Counted from the stretch's first letter, positions 30,045-38,970 are shown. The stretch is DNA of 64,000 nucleotides from Colwellia sp. M166 (GCF_024585285.1 NZ_CP040755.1:4030001-4094000); one strand, 5' to 3'. The notes: a model not told the origin generated them from the sequence alone. Numbers and translations are program-made.

Positions 30045-30137
30045 AACAAGAAAATAAACAAGGACTTAAAACAGTTTGTTGTTTTTCGTTCCTCAAAATT
30101 TTAACAAACCATTTTAAGCCTGTTATTTGGGCGTTAG
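30045..30137 (+). other. attC3, right part (site split by copy 1)
   Basis: Remainder of attC3: AACAAG, inner arms CAGTTTGTTG and CAAACCA, and R' GCGTTAG at 30131-30137. The left part is ACTACTAA at 25062-25069, complementary to the start of cassette 3 (TTAGTAGTAT), which proves the two pieces were one site. Confidence 0.87.
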
Positions 30138-30155
30138 GGCTCTAGGAGTATTTAA

Positions 30156-30620
30156 TTGAGTATTGCAATATCTGAAATCGAATTAGAAGGAAATGCATTC
30201 GAAAAAAATGCAGTAATGCTAATGCCCGTCAGCTTTAAGGCAGAAGATAATAATAAATATTCATCTACAGCTATTTCATTTTGGAAATATGCAAAAAATG
30301 AACTGGATCTGCAGTTATTTTCTGAACCAGAAGTGCTTGTTGAACAGCGTTCAGGAGAGTGGTTTGGACCAATGATCTTACTTTCTTCTGCAGTAGTCTC
30401 TGGTAATAGTGAATTAATATCAGTATTTTGTGGTGTCGTATCAAACTATTTAACAGACTTCTTTAAAGGAAGTTCTGAAAGTCCACAAATCAAACTTAAA
30501 GTGCTGTATAAGGAAACTAAGTCGACAAAAACAACTGAAATTTCATATGAAGGTGATATTAATGGACTTGATAAGTTGGAATCATCAATACTAGAAGTAG
30601 TAAAAAGAGATAAATCGTGA
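30156..30620 (+). CDS. cassette 4, gene A: unknown protein
   Basis: 154 residues with no recognised family. Mixed alpha/beta composition. A hydrophobic stretch GPMILLSSAVVSGNSELISV (about residues 71-90) could be a buried helix. The product is otherwise soluble-looking and ends with Lys/Glu-rich strands. Its TGA overlaps the GTG start of the next gene (GTGA), so the two are translationally coupled inside one cassette, which points to a shared function. Confidence 0.7.
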   Translation: MSIAISEIELEGNAFEKNAVMLMPVSFKAEDNNKYSSTAISFWKYAKNELDLQLFSEPEVLVEQRSGEWFGPMILLSSAVVSGNSELISVFCGVVSNYLTDFFKGSSESPQIKLKVLYKETKSTKTTEISYEGDINGLDKLESSILEVVKRDKS

Positions 30621-31357
30621 CTGACAAAATGTCCTTTGAAAAAATAAGTCAAAACTTTCGAGATTTCGTTGATTCATGTGGAAAGCTTAATTTTTTTACT
30701 CGTTCTAAAGAGCTACAAAGTCAAAAAGTTCAAGAATGTGAAGAATTTATTCTTCAAATAAAATCTTATAAGTCCCAAGCTGTTCATTTTGACAGTGAGC
30801 CTATGGCAAATGAATTCTTTCATATGCAATGTGTAGTTAATGCACTTAAATCGGTCTTGAATATGTGGTTGGCTTTAAAGGATGAGAGTTATCAAAAATC
30901 TTGGTCATTTTTAATTGATGCGCAAGAATATACATGTATTGGTTTAAAGGTAAAAGAATATGAAGGAATCCTCAATTTTCAACAACAATTAATTGATATT
31001 GAGAGTGCGGTTTTCCCTAGTTGGGCACTTTATAACAGCTCAGGAGCTACTGAATCTATTGGTAAGTGCTCAATTTGCACTGAAGATTTTTTAAATTGTG
31101 AACATATTGAGAATGAAATTTATTTTGGTTCTCTTTGCCAGAGGTTTGATCGAAAAATATTAGAAGTTGATCATGTAGCAGTAGTCGAAACTCCAAGAGA
31201 CAAAAGATGCATTATTACTAAAACATCTGATGATGACGGGAATATGATCGATTATTTCACTCTACTAAAAACAGGTGAAAATAAAAGTAAAGAAGAAGGT
31301 GTGATCGGGCATATGGAAGGTGTTGTATTCGCAATACCTTCGCTTGACGTAAGCTAG
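30617..31357 (+). CDS. cassette 4, gene B: unknown protein with Cys/His cluster
   Basis: 246 residues starting at GTG 30617 (or ATG 30629). The N-terminal half is helical (about residues 1-135). The second half has GKCSICTEDFLNCEHIENEI (about residues 149-168) and SLCQRFDRK, a Cys-x2-Cys-x7-Cys-x-His arrangement followed by another Cys, suggesting a metal site. No family was recognised with confidence. It is coupled to the preceding gene by a 4-base overlap, in a two-gene cassette closed by attC4. Confidence 0.7.
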   Translation: MTDKMSFEKISQNFRDFVDSCGKLNFFTRSKELQSQKVQECEEFILQIKSYKSQAVHFDSEPMANEFFHMQCVVNALKSVLNMWLALKDESYQKSWSFLIDAQEYTCIGLKVKEYEGILNFQQQLIDIESAVFPSWALYNSSGATESIGKCSICTEDFLNCEHIENEIYFGSLCQRFDRKILEVDHVAVVETPRDKRCIITKTSDDDGNMIDYFTLLKTGENKSKEEGVIGHMEGVVFAIPSLDVS

Positions 31358-31452
31358 CCCTAACAAGTTGCTCAAAAGGACAAAAAACAGTTTGCTGTTT
31401 TCGTTCCTCAACATTTTAGCAAACTATTTTTTGCCTCTTAGCAAGGCGTTAG
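31356..31452 (+). other. attC4
   Basis: 97-bp intact attC: R'' CCCTAAC 31358-31364 (complementary to cassette 4 start TTAGGGCT), inner arms CAGTTTGCTG and AGCAAACT, R' GCGTTAG 31446-31452. Confidence 0.93.
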
Positions 31453-31496
31453 AGAGCTAAAAGTGTTTAATCATATTTTGGGTGCAAAATAGCGCA

Positions 31497-31745
31497 ATGA
31501 AATTACCTAAACTAAAAAGTAAGTTTTCTATAATAGAAGGTATTTGCGTTTTCGCTGTTTTAATTGGAGTCAATTATCTTTGGGAAGTTATTTCCAGCAG
31601 AGAGTTTACTTATAAAAATATATTCATAAGTGAAACCGCAAACCCTTTTGCATTTTGGCTAATGGTTGCCTTTATGTCATTCGTTACAATTTTTGCCTTG
31701 TACGGAGCTTTATTCATGGAATTTGATAAGCGTAATTATAAATAG
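31497..31745 (+). CDS. cassette 5: small two-helix membrane protein
   Basis: 82 residues from ATG 31497 (GTG 31482 is an alternative; neither has a strong ribosome-binding site). Helices are at about residues 13-33 and 48-70, with a charged C-terminus EFDKRNYK. No family was recognised. The cassette's attC5 is interrupted four bases after the gene's flank by element copy 2. Confidence 0.6.
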   Translation: MKLPKLKSKFSIIEGICVFAVLIGVNYLWEVISSREFTYKNIFISETANPFAFWLMVAFMSFVTIFALYGALFMEFDKRNYK

Positions 31746-32030
31746 CTCTCTAATAAATAAAGGATAGGTTGCGCGCAGCCGCAACTTAATCCTGTTGTTG
31801 AACAAGCCCGGTGTTGGTGCGTACTCTTTATAAGTAAATAAATAAAACTAAGATGGGTTGTCTGTTGGCGGTGCCTTTAAGCGGTGATTTTCAGGCCAAG
31901 CGCAGCTACTATCACTAAACAGAGTTTGGTAATATAGTAACGCAACAATTTGTTTTTTCTTATATTTATTATCCTCACTTTGTGACTGTTTAGGGCGCAA
32001 CAATTCCTTTTGCTTAGGCACTTCCTTGTT

Positions 32031-33204
32031 TTATATCGTATGACCCCTAATGACGCGATGACCTCGTCGCATTCGGTATAGCGTCATTTGAGTGGCACAA
32101 TTAGGGCAACAAACGCCTTTTTTAGGTAATGTTTCACTGGGCGCTAACACCACGTTAAGCAGTAACTGTAACCGCTTTAACGTACGGTTAGCATTGCCAT
32201 GTAAAAAACCATAATTGCGTGCTCGTCGAAAACCGCTAGGCAGCACATGTTGTAGTACTCGCCATAAAAAGGCCGTAGCGTGCTCGGTGATGGTTTTAAA
32301 CTGTTTCGTTTTACTTTCTTTATATTGAAACGTCACTCGGTCATGCTTAATCGAGAGTAGGTTGTTTTCATTCACCACCCCACGATAGAGGTATCTAGCA
32401 AGGTAGGTTAACGCACTATCGCCTTTCCCTACGTGCTGACAATCAGCTACCCACGAACTAGAGATTTTAGCCGGGAGATAATAACCAGACGCACACAGTA
32501 GCGCGATGAATTTTCCTCGAAACACCTTGGCTAAGTTATCGGCTTTAAAAAGGTATTTCCCTGATTTTGTTTGCCACTGTTTTCTCGATTTATCTAACCC
32601 GCCAGAAGGCGCAACAATATGAATATGAGGGTGAAACTCAAGTCGTCGAGAGTGAGTGTGCAACACCGCAATGAGGCCATTATTTTCCCCAAGCTGTTTA
32701 TCTCGTTTAAAAAGAAGGCGCAACAATATGAATATGAGGGTGAAACTCAAGTCGTCGAGAGTGAGTGTGCAACACCGCAATGAGGCCATTATTTTCCCCA
32801 AGCTGTTTATCTCGTTTAAAAAAAGCGTCTAGGGTTTGTTTAGCGGCAGTGAACATCGCTTGATAAGCCCACTTTTGGTGAGTCCAAATAAAATGACGAC
32901 ATTGATAAGGTAACGTGAACGTTACTAAATAATAATCTACAGGCAACAATTTTTGTTGTTGCAACGTTAACCAATCACTATTGCTCTTATGTTGGCAAGC
33001 CGGACAGTGTCGATGGCCACATGAAGGATGAAAGGTGCTGTTGGTTTGACAATCATCACAATGATACAACATTGCCCCTGCTTGTGGGGTATGGCACGCC
33101 ATGATTTTTGTGAGTGCCTGATGGTGTACTCCTTTCATTTGTTTCGCGTATTTTTGGGTAAATTCATCTTGATACTGTCTGGCTATCTGGGCGAGTTCAA
33201 TCAT
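32031..33204 (-). pseudogene. IS91-like HUH transposase, copy 2
   Basis: The same enzyme as copy 1 with the HUH motif FHPHIHIVAPSGG and zinc ligands intact. A 109-bp duplication (32605-32713 repeated at 32714-32822) breaks the frame. The patch holding the HUH motif (about 32600-32660) is clearly more diverged from copies 1 and 3 than the rest of the gene. Confidence 0.87.
32605..32822. repeat. 109-bp tandem duplication in copy 2 transposase
   Basis: Units at 32605-32713 and 32714-32822 are almost identical, beginning GAAGGCGCAACAATATGAAT. Copies 1 and 3 have a single unit. Confidence 0.92.
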
Positions 33205-34106
33205 CACGCTGCTCCCGCCAAGTAATGTTAAGCGAGTCAACGATATCATTGAGCATAAGTGTACTGTTTTGCGCGACTTCCTCTGTCATGCGGGTATAAA
33301 GCGCGGTTGTTTTGGGGCAAGCGTGACCTAGAAAAACTTGAATAGAGCGCAAACTCGCGCCACGCTCAAGCATATGGGTGGCAATAGAGTGTCTCAGCGT
33401 ATGCACGTGAACATTTTTAGTTATGCCACAGGCGTTAGCGACAAGTTTAATGGTTTTTTGTATACCGCCTTTGTCCATGACCAGCGTTTTGTCTTGTCGA
33501 CTATGTGGTGGCTTCCCCCAGGAAACAACAAACTGGGATGACGGTGTGTTTTCCAATAATGACGTAATGCCAACAAGGTTGCTTGTGGAAAAGGAACGAA
33601 ACAGTCTTTTTGTTTTTGGTATAACGTAAATGCACTTGCATTAAATGACGATCAATATCAGCAATCGTTAAATTTAAGGTTTCAGATAAGCGCAAGCCTA
33701 AACTATAAGTGGTTAAGTAATACACTTGGTATCGTAATTGACGCGTGGTATTAATAATTGCAGCGACTTCAGATAAGGATAAAACATCCTGAAGTGCTTG
33801 AACTTTAGGGGGCTTAACAATATCAACCCATTGCCAAGGGCGCTGTAGCACATGTGTGTATAAAAACTGAATAGCACAACGGGTGATTTTAACGTGACTC
33901 CATGATTTATTCTCAACGAGGTACAGGAAGTAAGTTTTCAGCGCTTCAACCGTCAAGTCGTCTGGGCAGGTATCAAAGAAAGTGGCTGTTTGCCTAATGC
34001 ATCGACTGTAACAGTCAATAGTTTTGTCACTTTTTCCTTGTAAGGTCAGTTCGTTAAGGTAAGATTGAACCAATAAATTGAAACGAGCTTGCTCGATGAT
34101 ATTCAT
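33197..34106 (-). pseudogene. element tyrosine recombinase, copy 2, frameshifted
   Basis: The N-terminal and first catalytic part are in frame here (C5 tract gives WVDIVKPPKVQALQDV), unlike in copies 1 and 3. The frame is lost in the AAAAA tract at about 33608 (A5 for A6), so the C-terminal catalytic part lies in another frame (33197-33556). Confidence 0.87.
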
Positions 34107-34191
34107 AAGGTACTCCTCAAGACTGCCGATATTGACAGTTAAGGTAAGTACAGATTACTTTTGTTTTTTCTGCCGCAAAGCGGCTTCGTTC

Positions 34192-34283
34192 AATAAATTA
34201 AACAAGGACAAAAAACAGTTGGTTTTTGCTCCTTCGTCGCATATTTTAACCAACTATTTCTTGCCTGTTAATTGGGCTATGTG
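34192..34283 (+). other. attC5, right part, R' core altered
   Basis: The remainder of attC5 keeps arms CAGTTGGTT and AACCAACT, but the R' junction reads GGGCTATGTGCC. Cassette 6 ends with GGCACATAA, which predicts GGGCGTTATGTGCC, so the GT at the crossover point seems lost. This boundary may no longer recombine. Confidence 0.75.
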
Positions 34284-34537
34284 CCGTAGTGGTAGCGCAG
34301 TTGAGCAATTAGAATTGTATCATCTTGCTGTTTGTATACGATGCGATGCTCATCATTAATTCGACGAGACCAATAGCCTGATAACCCGTGCTTTAATGGC
34401 TCAGGTTTTCCAATGCCCTCATTTGGCGTTCTTTGGATATCTTTAATGAGCAAATTGACGCGTTTAAGTATTTTTTTGTCAGTAGTTTGCCAGTATAGAT
34501 ATTGTTCCCAGGCCTTAGTTGAAAAAGTGAGTTTCAC
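34277..34537 (-). CDS. yoeB: cassette 6: YoeB-family toxin
   Basis: 86-residue ribosome-dependent mRNA interferase of the RelE superfamily. Typical YoeB features are KAWEQYLYWQ at the start, GIGKPEPLKHGLSGYWSRRI in the middle, and the C-terminal active-site strand HRIVYKQQDD and RYHYGT. Its start overlaps the antitoxin stop by 4 bases. It is on the strand opposite to cassette orientation, so it depends on its own promoter. Confidence 0.92.
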   Translation of the reverse strand: MKLTFSTKAWEQYLYWQTTDKKILKRVNLLIKDIQRTPNEGIGKPEPLKHGLSGYWSRRINDEHRIVYKQQDDTILIAQLRYHYGT

Positions 34538-34785
34538 TCGATAAGCTCTCTTTGAGTGCCATTGCCAGCTTCAAGTTCGGCAATAGAATCAAGTAAGCTT
34601 CTAGCGTTAGCTGGAGATCTGAGTAAATATGTAGTTTCTTGCATTGAGTTATAGTCTTCTAGAGACATCATCACAACAGGAGCTTCACTTTTACGAGTTA
34701 TAATAACTGGCGCATGATCATTACAAACATTCGCCATTGTGTTTGCTAAATTTGCTCTAGCTGCTGTGTAGCTTATTGCATCCAT
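34534..34785 (-). CDS. yefM: cassette 6: YefM-family antitoxin
   Basis: 83 residues from ATG 34785 (MDAISYTAARANLANTM), the usual YefM start, with GGAG eight bases upstream; an ATG seven codons earlier is possible. The Phd/YefM DNA-binding domain has PVIITRKSEAPVVMMSLEDY, and the C-terminal tail binds the toxin. Two TGTAC motifs lie upstream at 34806-34823. Confidence 0.92.
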   Translation of the reverse strand: MDAISYTAARANLANTMANVCNDHAPVIITRKSEAPVVMMSLEDYNSMQETTYLLRSPANARSLLDSIAELEAGNGTQRELIE

Positions 34786-34805
34786 ATTGGACTCCAAATT
34801 GTTCA

Positions 34806-34823
34806 TGTACGTTTATTTGTACA
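34806..34823 (-). promoter_or_regulatory. putative YefM operator
   Basis: TGTACG (34806-34811) and TGTACA (34818-34823) lie 21-38 bp before the yefM start. TGTACA is the known YefM operator core, so autoregulation is likely. Confidence 0.6.
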
Positions 34824-35121
34824 GTATAACGTGGTGGCACATAATAAATAAAGGATAGGTTGCGCGCAGCCGCAACTTAATCCTGTTGTTGAACAAGCCC
34901 GGTGTTGGTGCGTACTCTTTATAAGTAAATAAATAAAACTAAGATGGGTTGTCTGTTGGCGGTGCCTCTAAGCGGTGATTTTCAGGCCAAGCGCAGCTAC
35001 TATCACTAAACAGAGTTTGGTAATATAGTAACGCAACAATTTGTTTTTTCTTATATTTATTATCCTCACTTTGTGACTGTTTAGGGCGCAACAATTCCTT
35101 TTGCTTAGGCACTTCCTTGTT

Positions 35122-36187
35122 TTATATCGTATGACCCATAATGACGCGATGACCTCGTCGCATTAGGTATAGCGTCATTTGAGTGGCACAATTAGGGCAA
35201 CAAACGCCTTTGTAGGTAATGTTTCACTGGGCGCTAACACCACGTTAAGCAGTAACTGTAACCGCTTTAACGTACGGTTAGCATTGCCATGTAAAAAACC
35301 ATAATTGCGTGCTCGTCGAAAACCGCTAGGCAGTACATGTTGTAGTACTCGCCATAAAAAGGCCGTAGCGTGCTCGGTGATGGTTTTAAACTGTTTCGTT
35401 TTACTTTCTTTATATTGAAACGTCACTCGGTCATGCTTAATCGAGAGTAGGTTGTTTTCATTCACCACCCCACGATAGAGGTATCTAGCAAGGTAGGTTA
35501 ACGCACTATCGCCTTTCCCTACGTGCTGACAATCAGCTACCCACGAACTAGAGGTTTTAGCCGGGAGATAATAACCAGACGCACACAGTAGCGCGATGAA
35601 TTTTCCTCGAAACACCTTGGCTAAGTTATCGGCTTTAAAAAGGTATTTCCCTGATTTTGTTTGCCACTGTTTTCTCGATTTATCTAACCCGCCTGCGGGT
35701 ACCACAAGATGAATGTGAGGGTGAAACTCAAGTCGCCTGGAGTGCGTGTGCAACACCGCAATGAGGCCATTATTTTCCCCAAGCTGTTTATCTCGTTTAA
35801 AAAAAAAGCGTCTAGGGTTTGTTTAGCGGCAGTGAACATCGCTTGATAAGCCCACTTTTGGTGAGTCCAAATAAAATGACGACATTGATAGGGTAACGTG
35901 AACGTTACTAAATAATAATCTACAGGCAACAATTTTTGTTGTTGCAACGTTAACCAATCACTATTGCTCTTATGTTGGCAAGCCGGACAGTGTCGATGGC
36001 CACATGAAGGATGAAAGGTGCTGTTGGTTTGACAATCATCACAATGATACAACATTGCCCCTGCTTGTGGGGTATGGCACGCCATGATTTTTGTGAGTGC
36101 CTGATGGTGTACTCCTTTCATTTGTTTCGCGTATTTTTGGGTAAATTCATCTTGATACTGTCTGGCTATCTGGGCGAGTTCAATCAT
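35122..36187 (-). pseudogene. IS91-like HUH transposase, copy 3, frameshifted
   Basis: Carries FHPHIHLVVPAGGLDKSRKQ (HUH), the zinc motif and LARYLYRG. The frame shifts in an A9 run at about 35802 (A7 in copies 1 and 2), and a second indel near 35212 alters the C-terminal CPNCATQMTLY segment. Confidence 0.88.
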
Positions 36188-37092
36188 CACGCTGCTCCCG
36201 CCAAGTAATGTTAAGCGAGTCAACGATATCATTGAGCATAAGTGTACTGTTTTGCGCGACTTCCTCTGTCATGCGGGTATAAAGCGCGGTTGTTTTGGGG
36301 CAAGCGTGACCTAGAAAAACTTGAATAGAGCGCAAACTCGCGCCACGCTCAAGCATATGGGTGGCAATAGAGTGTCTCAGCGTATGCACGTGAACATTTT
36401 TAGTTATGCCACAGGCGTTAGCGACAAGTTTAATGGTTTTTTGTATACCGCCTTTGTCCATGACCAGCGTTTTGTCTTGTCGAATATGTGGTGGCTTCCC
36501 CCCAGGAAACAACAAACTGGGATGACGGTGTGTTTTCCAATAATGACGTAATGCCAACAAGGTTGCTTGTGGCAAAGGAACGAAACGGTCTTTTTTGTTT
36601 TTGGTATAACGTAAATGCACTTGCATTAAATGACGATCAATATCAGCAATCGTTAAATTTAAGGTTTCAGATAAGCGCAACCCTAAACTATAAGTGGTTA
36701 AGTAATACACTTGGTATCGTAATTGACGCGTGGTATTAATAATTGCAGCGACTTCAGATAAGGATAAAACATCCTGAAGTGCTTGAACTTTAGGGGGGCT
36801 TAACAATATCAACCCATTGCCAAGGGCGCTGTAGCACGTGTGTGTATAAAAACTGAATAGCACAACGGGTGATTTTAACGTGACTCCATGATTTATTCTC
36901 AACGAGGTACAGGAAGTAAGTTTTCAGCGCTTCAACCGTCAAGTCGTCTGGGCAGGTATCAAAGAAAGTGGCTGTTTGCCTAATACATCGACTGTAACAG
37001 TCAATAGTTTTGTCACTTTTTCCTTGTAAGGTCAGTTCGTTAAGGTAAGATTGAACCAATAAATTGAAACGAGCTTGCTCGGTGATATTCAT
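36180..37092 (-). pseudogene. element tyrosine recombinase, copy 3, one frameshift
   Basis: Intact catalytic domain (36180 to about 36790) including TKNKKDRFVPLPQATLLALR and LLFPGGKPPHIRQDK. The N-terminal domain (36790-37092) is in another frame because of a C6 tract at about 36794. A single base would restore it, so this copy shows the true C-terminal sequence. Confidence 0.88.
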
Positions 37093-37177
37093 AAGGTACT
37101 CCTCAAGACTGCCGACATTGACAGTTAAGGTAAGTACAGATTACTTTTGTTTTTTCTGCCGCAAAGCGGCTTCGTTC

Positions 37178-37240
37178 AACAATCCAATTAATCCGACCTC
37201 AACTCGCTTCGCTCTTTTCGCCGGTTTATTGGGGTATGAC
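37178..37240 (+). other. attC6, right part, degenerate R'
   Basis: AACAATCCAATTAATCCGAC starts the remnant, and the junction reads GGGGTATGAC instead of a GTTATGAC core. It differs in sequence from attC2-attC5. It is followed by about 1 kb of decayed mobile DNA (to 38224) with no intact gene. Confidence 0.6.
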
Positions 37241-37552
37241 TCCCCACGTCAAGTTAAATACACTGATCCGTGTTCATTAATTTCAGAACCTTTTCTATTC
37301 ACTTTTAAATTAAGTGAGTTAACGCATAGAATGAAGCAAGTAATTTCGTCGGTTATCATGCTGATATTCGTGGATTACCAACCTATTGGTTAACAGCGCC
37401 TACCTTACTCATTTCGTCGTGACACCTGTCTTCAGTCTATGTTCGTGGTTCAATAGCCGTTAGGCTATTGCCATCCTAACGCCGTCGGTGGTTGTGCCAC
37501 ACCCGATGCTTGATCCCATGCGCTAACTCAAAACTTGTGTTTAAAAAAATAT

Positions 37553-37693
37553 TCATGCTGGCATTCTCAACATACGCAGTTTCACATCAACTTTAGGTAG
37601 TACCACCTCGCGATGTTTGCCTTTGTGCATGAGTCGGTTGTATCGTCGGCATAATCTCAACTGTGCCTGCCATGCCATATCGACGATTTCCTT
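37553..37693 (-). pseudogene. IS110-family transposase remnant
   Basis: The minus frame gives EIVDMAWQAQLRLCRRYNRL followed by MHKGKHREVV, similar to the C-terminal AWKAQxRLCxRYRxL segment of IS110-group transposases. The rest of the gene is absent. The surrounding bases 37241-37730 hold no other recognisable gene. Confidence 0.5.
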
Positions 37694-37743
37694 ACTTAAT
37701 TTTATTTAAAATGTCCTAGTTAAGACTCCTGCAAAATGAATGC

Positions 37744-38224
37744 ATGAGAAAATCGCCTAAATCGACGGGCCGACAAGTACAGTTCTTAACAGAGAAAGTG
37801 CAAAACATCAGTCACAGCGACAAAATGAAGATAAAAATAGACAGTTCGATTGGTCGACGGCAATACAGTAAAGGTTAGGTGCAATAGAACCAGTATTTGG
37901 CAATATTACCGTCAATAAAGGCATGAATAAATTCACCTTGCGCGGAAAAGATAACGTGAACACCCAATGGCAAATGTATTGCCTTGTTCATAACATTGAA
38001 AAGTTAAGAAGTCGCCTGCATTAGGGCCTAAAACTCTAACATCACACCACTAAAATGACCTCAAAACTACATTATCGCTCCAATACTCGCCAGTGTTGAA
38101 TGCTCAACGATAGAAAAATTAAAATCGGCAAAAACGTAAACGTTTTTGATTGTTAAAAGAAAATAATCCAGTTAGAGCATTTTCATTATTTAATTTTAAT
38201 AAAAACGAGTAATTCTACAGGCTC
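37744..38224 (+). pseudogene. IS1182-like remnant: transposase C-terminus and right end
   Basis: After CMRKSPKSTGRQVQF the frame breaks near 37876 and resumes as LGAIEPVFGNITVNKGMNKF and NTQWQMYCLVHNIEKLRSRL to the stop at 38024, the C-terminal end of IS1182-type transposases. The element's right inverted repeat CGAGTAATTCTACAGGCTC ends at 38224 and abuts GTTATAACTC, the start of the next cassette. Confidence 0.75.
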
Positions 38225-38275
38225 GTTATAACTCAAGTTCAAAGTCTTGTACTTGCATTTAGTTTTATCTATACT

Positions 38276-38295
38276 TTGTACCATAGGACGTACAA
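38276..38295 (+). promoter_or_regulatory. putative antitoxin operator
   Basis: TTGTAC-N8-GTACAA is a perfect inverted repeat 16 bp before the antitoxin ATG, of the GTAC-containing type bound by Phd/YefM antitoxins. Confidence 0.6.
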
Positions 38296-38310
38296 CTAAA
38301 GGTATTATTC

Positions 38311-38592
38311 ATGACTAGACTTCATTTTGATCAAGATATTCAACCACTTTCTGATTTTAGAGCTGGTGCAGCGTCATTTATTCGTCAAATTAACGAAACA
38401 AGAAGACCAATTGTGATAACACAAAGAGGAAAAGGTGTGGCTGTAGTTGTCGATGTGGCAGAATATGAGTCAATGCAGGAAAAAATTGAATTACTTGAAG
38501 AAGTACAAAAAGCTGAAGCTCAACTTTCTGCTGGATTAGGTATTTCTAATTCTGATGCTCGCGCACAAATTTTAAAGAGTATTAATCCTTGA
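38311..38592 (+). CDS. cassette: Phd/YefM-family antitoxin
   Basis: 93 residues: FDQDIQPLSDFRAGAASFIR then RPIVITQRGKGVAVVVDVAE, the Phd/YefM DNA-binding domain, with a helical C-terminal toxin-binding tail (about residues 55-93). Its stop overlaps the toxin start by 4 bases (ATGA type), and a palindromic operator lies just upstream. Second of three toxin-antitoxin cassettes in this integron. Confidence 0.9.
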   Translation: MTRLHFDQDIQPLSDFRAGAASFIRQINETRRPIVITQRGKGVAVVVDVAEYESMQEKIELLEEVQKAEAQLSAGLGISNSDARAQILKSINP

Positions 38593-38882
38593 AAGTAGTT
38601 TGGTCACCTTTAGCGTTAGAAAAACTAGAAGTGTCTGCTAAGTTTATTGCGCTTGATAAACCATCGGCTGCAGACAAATGGGTTAATGATGTTTTTGATC
38701 GCACTGACTTACTCGGTTCTCAACCTGAATTAGGCCGAGAAGTGCCAGAGTTGTCAGGTTCAAATTATCGTGAAGTGATATTTGGTAGTTATCGTATTAT
38801 CTATAAAGTTGAAAATGAAGTTAAAATACTAACTTTACGTAATAGTCGTCAGTTGCTTAGTTTGGATGATATTGAGTTATAA
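38589..38882 (+). CDS. cassette: RelE/ParE-superfamily toxin
   Basis: 97 residues with the ParE/RelE fold: WSPLALEKLEVSAKFIALDK, ELGREVPELSGSNYREVIFG and YRIIYKVENEVKILTLRNSR. It is more ParE-like than RelE-like, so the target (gyrase or ribosome) is uncertain. The stop codon TAA is part of the attC R'' (GAGTTATAAG), showing how tightly the cassette ends. Confidence 0.88.
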   Translation: MKVVWSPLALEKLEVSAKFIALDKPSAADKWVNDVFDRTDLLGSQPELGREVPELSGSNYREVIFGSYRIIYKVENEVKILTLRNSRQLLSLDDIEL

Positions 38883-38970
38883 GAACTTCAAACGGAAAAA
38901 ATACAGTTGGCTATTTTCACTCTGTTCAATATTTTAGCCAACTTTATTTTTCCACTTAAGTTGGCGTTGA
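38874..38970 (+). other. attC8
   Basis: 97 bp: R'' AGTTATAAG, inner arms CAGTTGGCT and AGCCAACT, R' GCGTTGA 38964-38970. R'' is complementary to the cassette start TTATAACTC at 38226. The IS1182-like derivative begins within its last bases (GAGGCTG). Confidence 0.85.

Larger units (their letters stand above)
31754..34191 (-). mobile_element. HUH/tyrosine-recombinase element (IS91-like), copy 2
   Basis: Second copy, 2438 bp including a 109-bp tandem duplication (2329 bp without it). Same termini as copy 1. The left junction is CTCTCTAA at 31746-31753, the right AATAAATT from 34192; it splits attC5 after TAA of its R'' core. Flanks differ from copies 1 and 3, so this is an independent insertion. 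Confidence 0.9.
34845..37177 (-). mobile_element. HUH/tyrosine-recombinase element (IS91-like), copy 3
   Basis: Third copy, 2333 bp, with the same termini. The left junction is GGCACATAA (34836-34844), the right AACAATCC from 37178; it splits attC6 after TAA of the R'' core. It is the best preserved copy outside two transposase indels and the C6 tract of the recombinase. Confidence 0.92.

Noticed and set aside
28878-36208. 65-codon + strand ORFs repeated in all three elements (28878, 33028, 36011)
   Set aside because: They are antisense shadows of the transposase zinc domain and repeat only because the element repeats.
37386-37470. Possible extra attC between GTTAACAGCGCC and GCCGTTAGG
   Set aside because: Arms do not pair convincingly, and the 5' core does not complement any cassette start, so it is not annotated.
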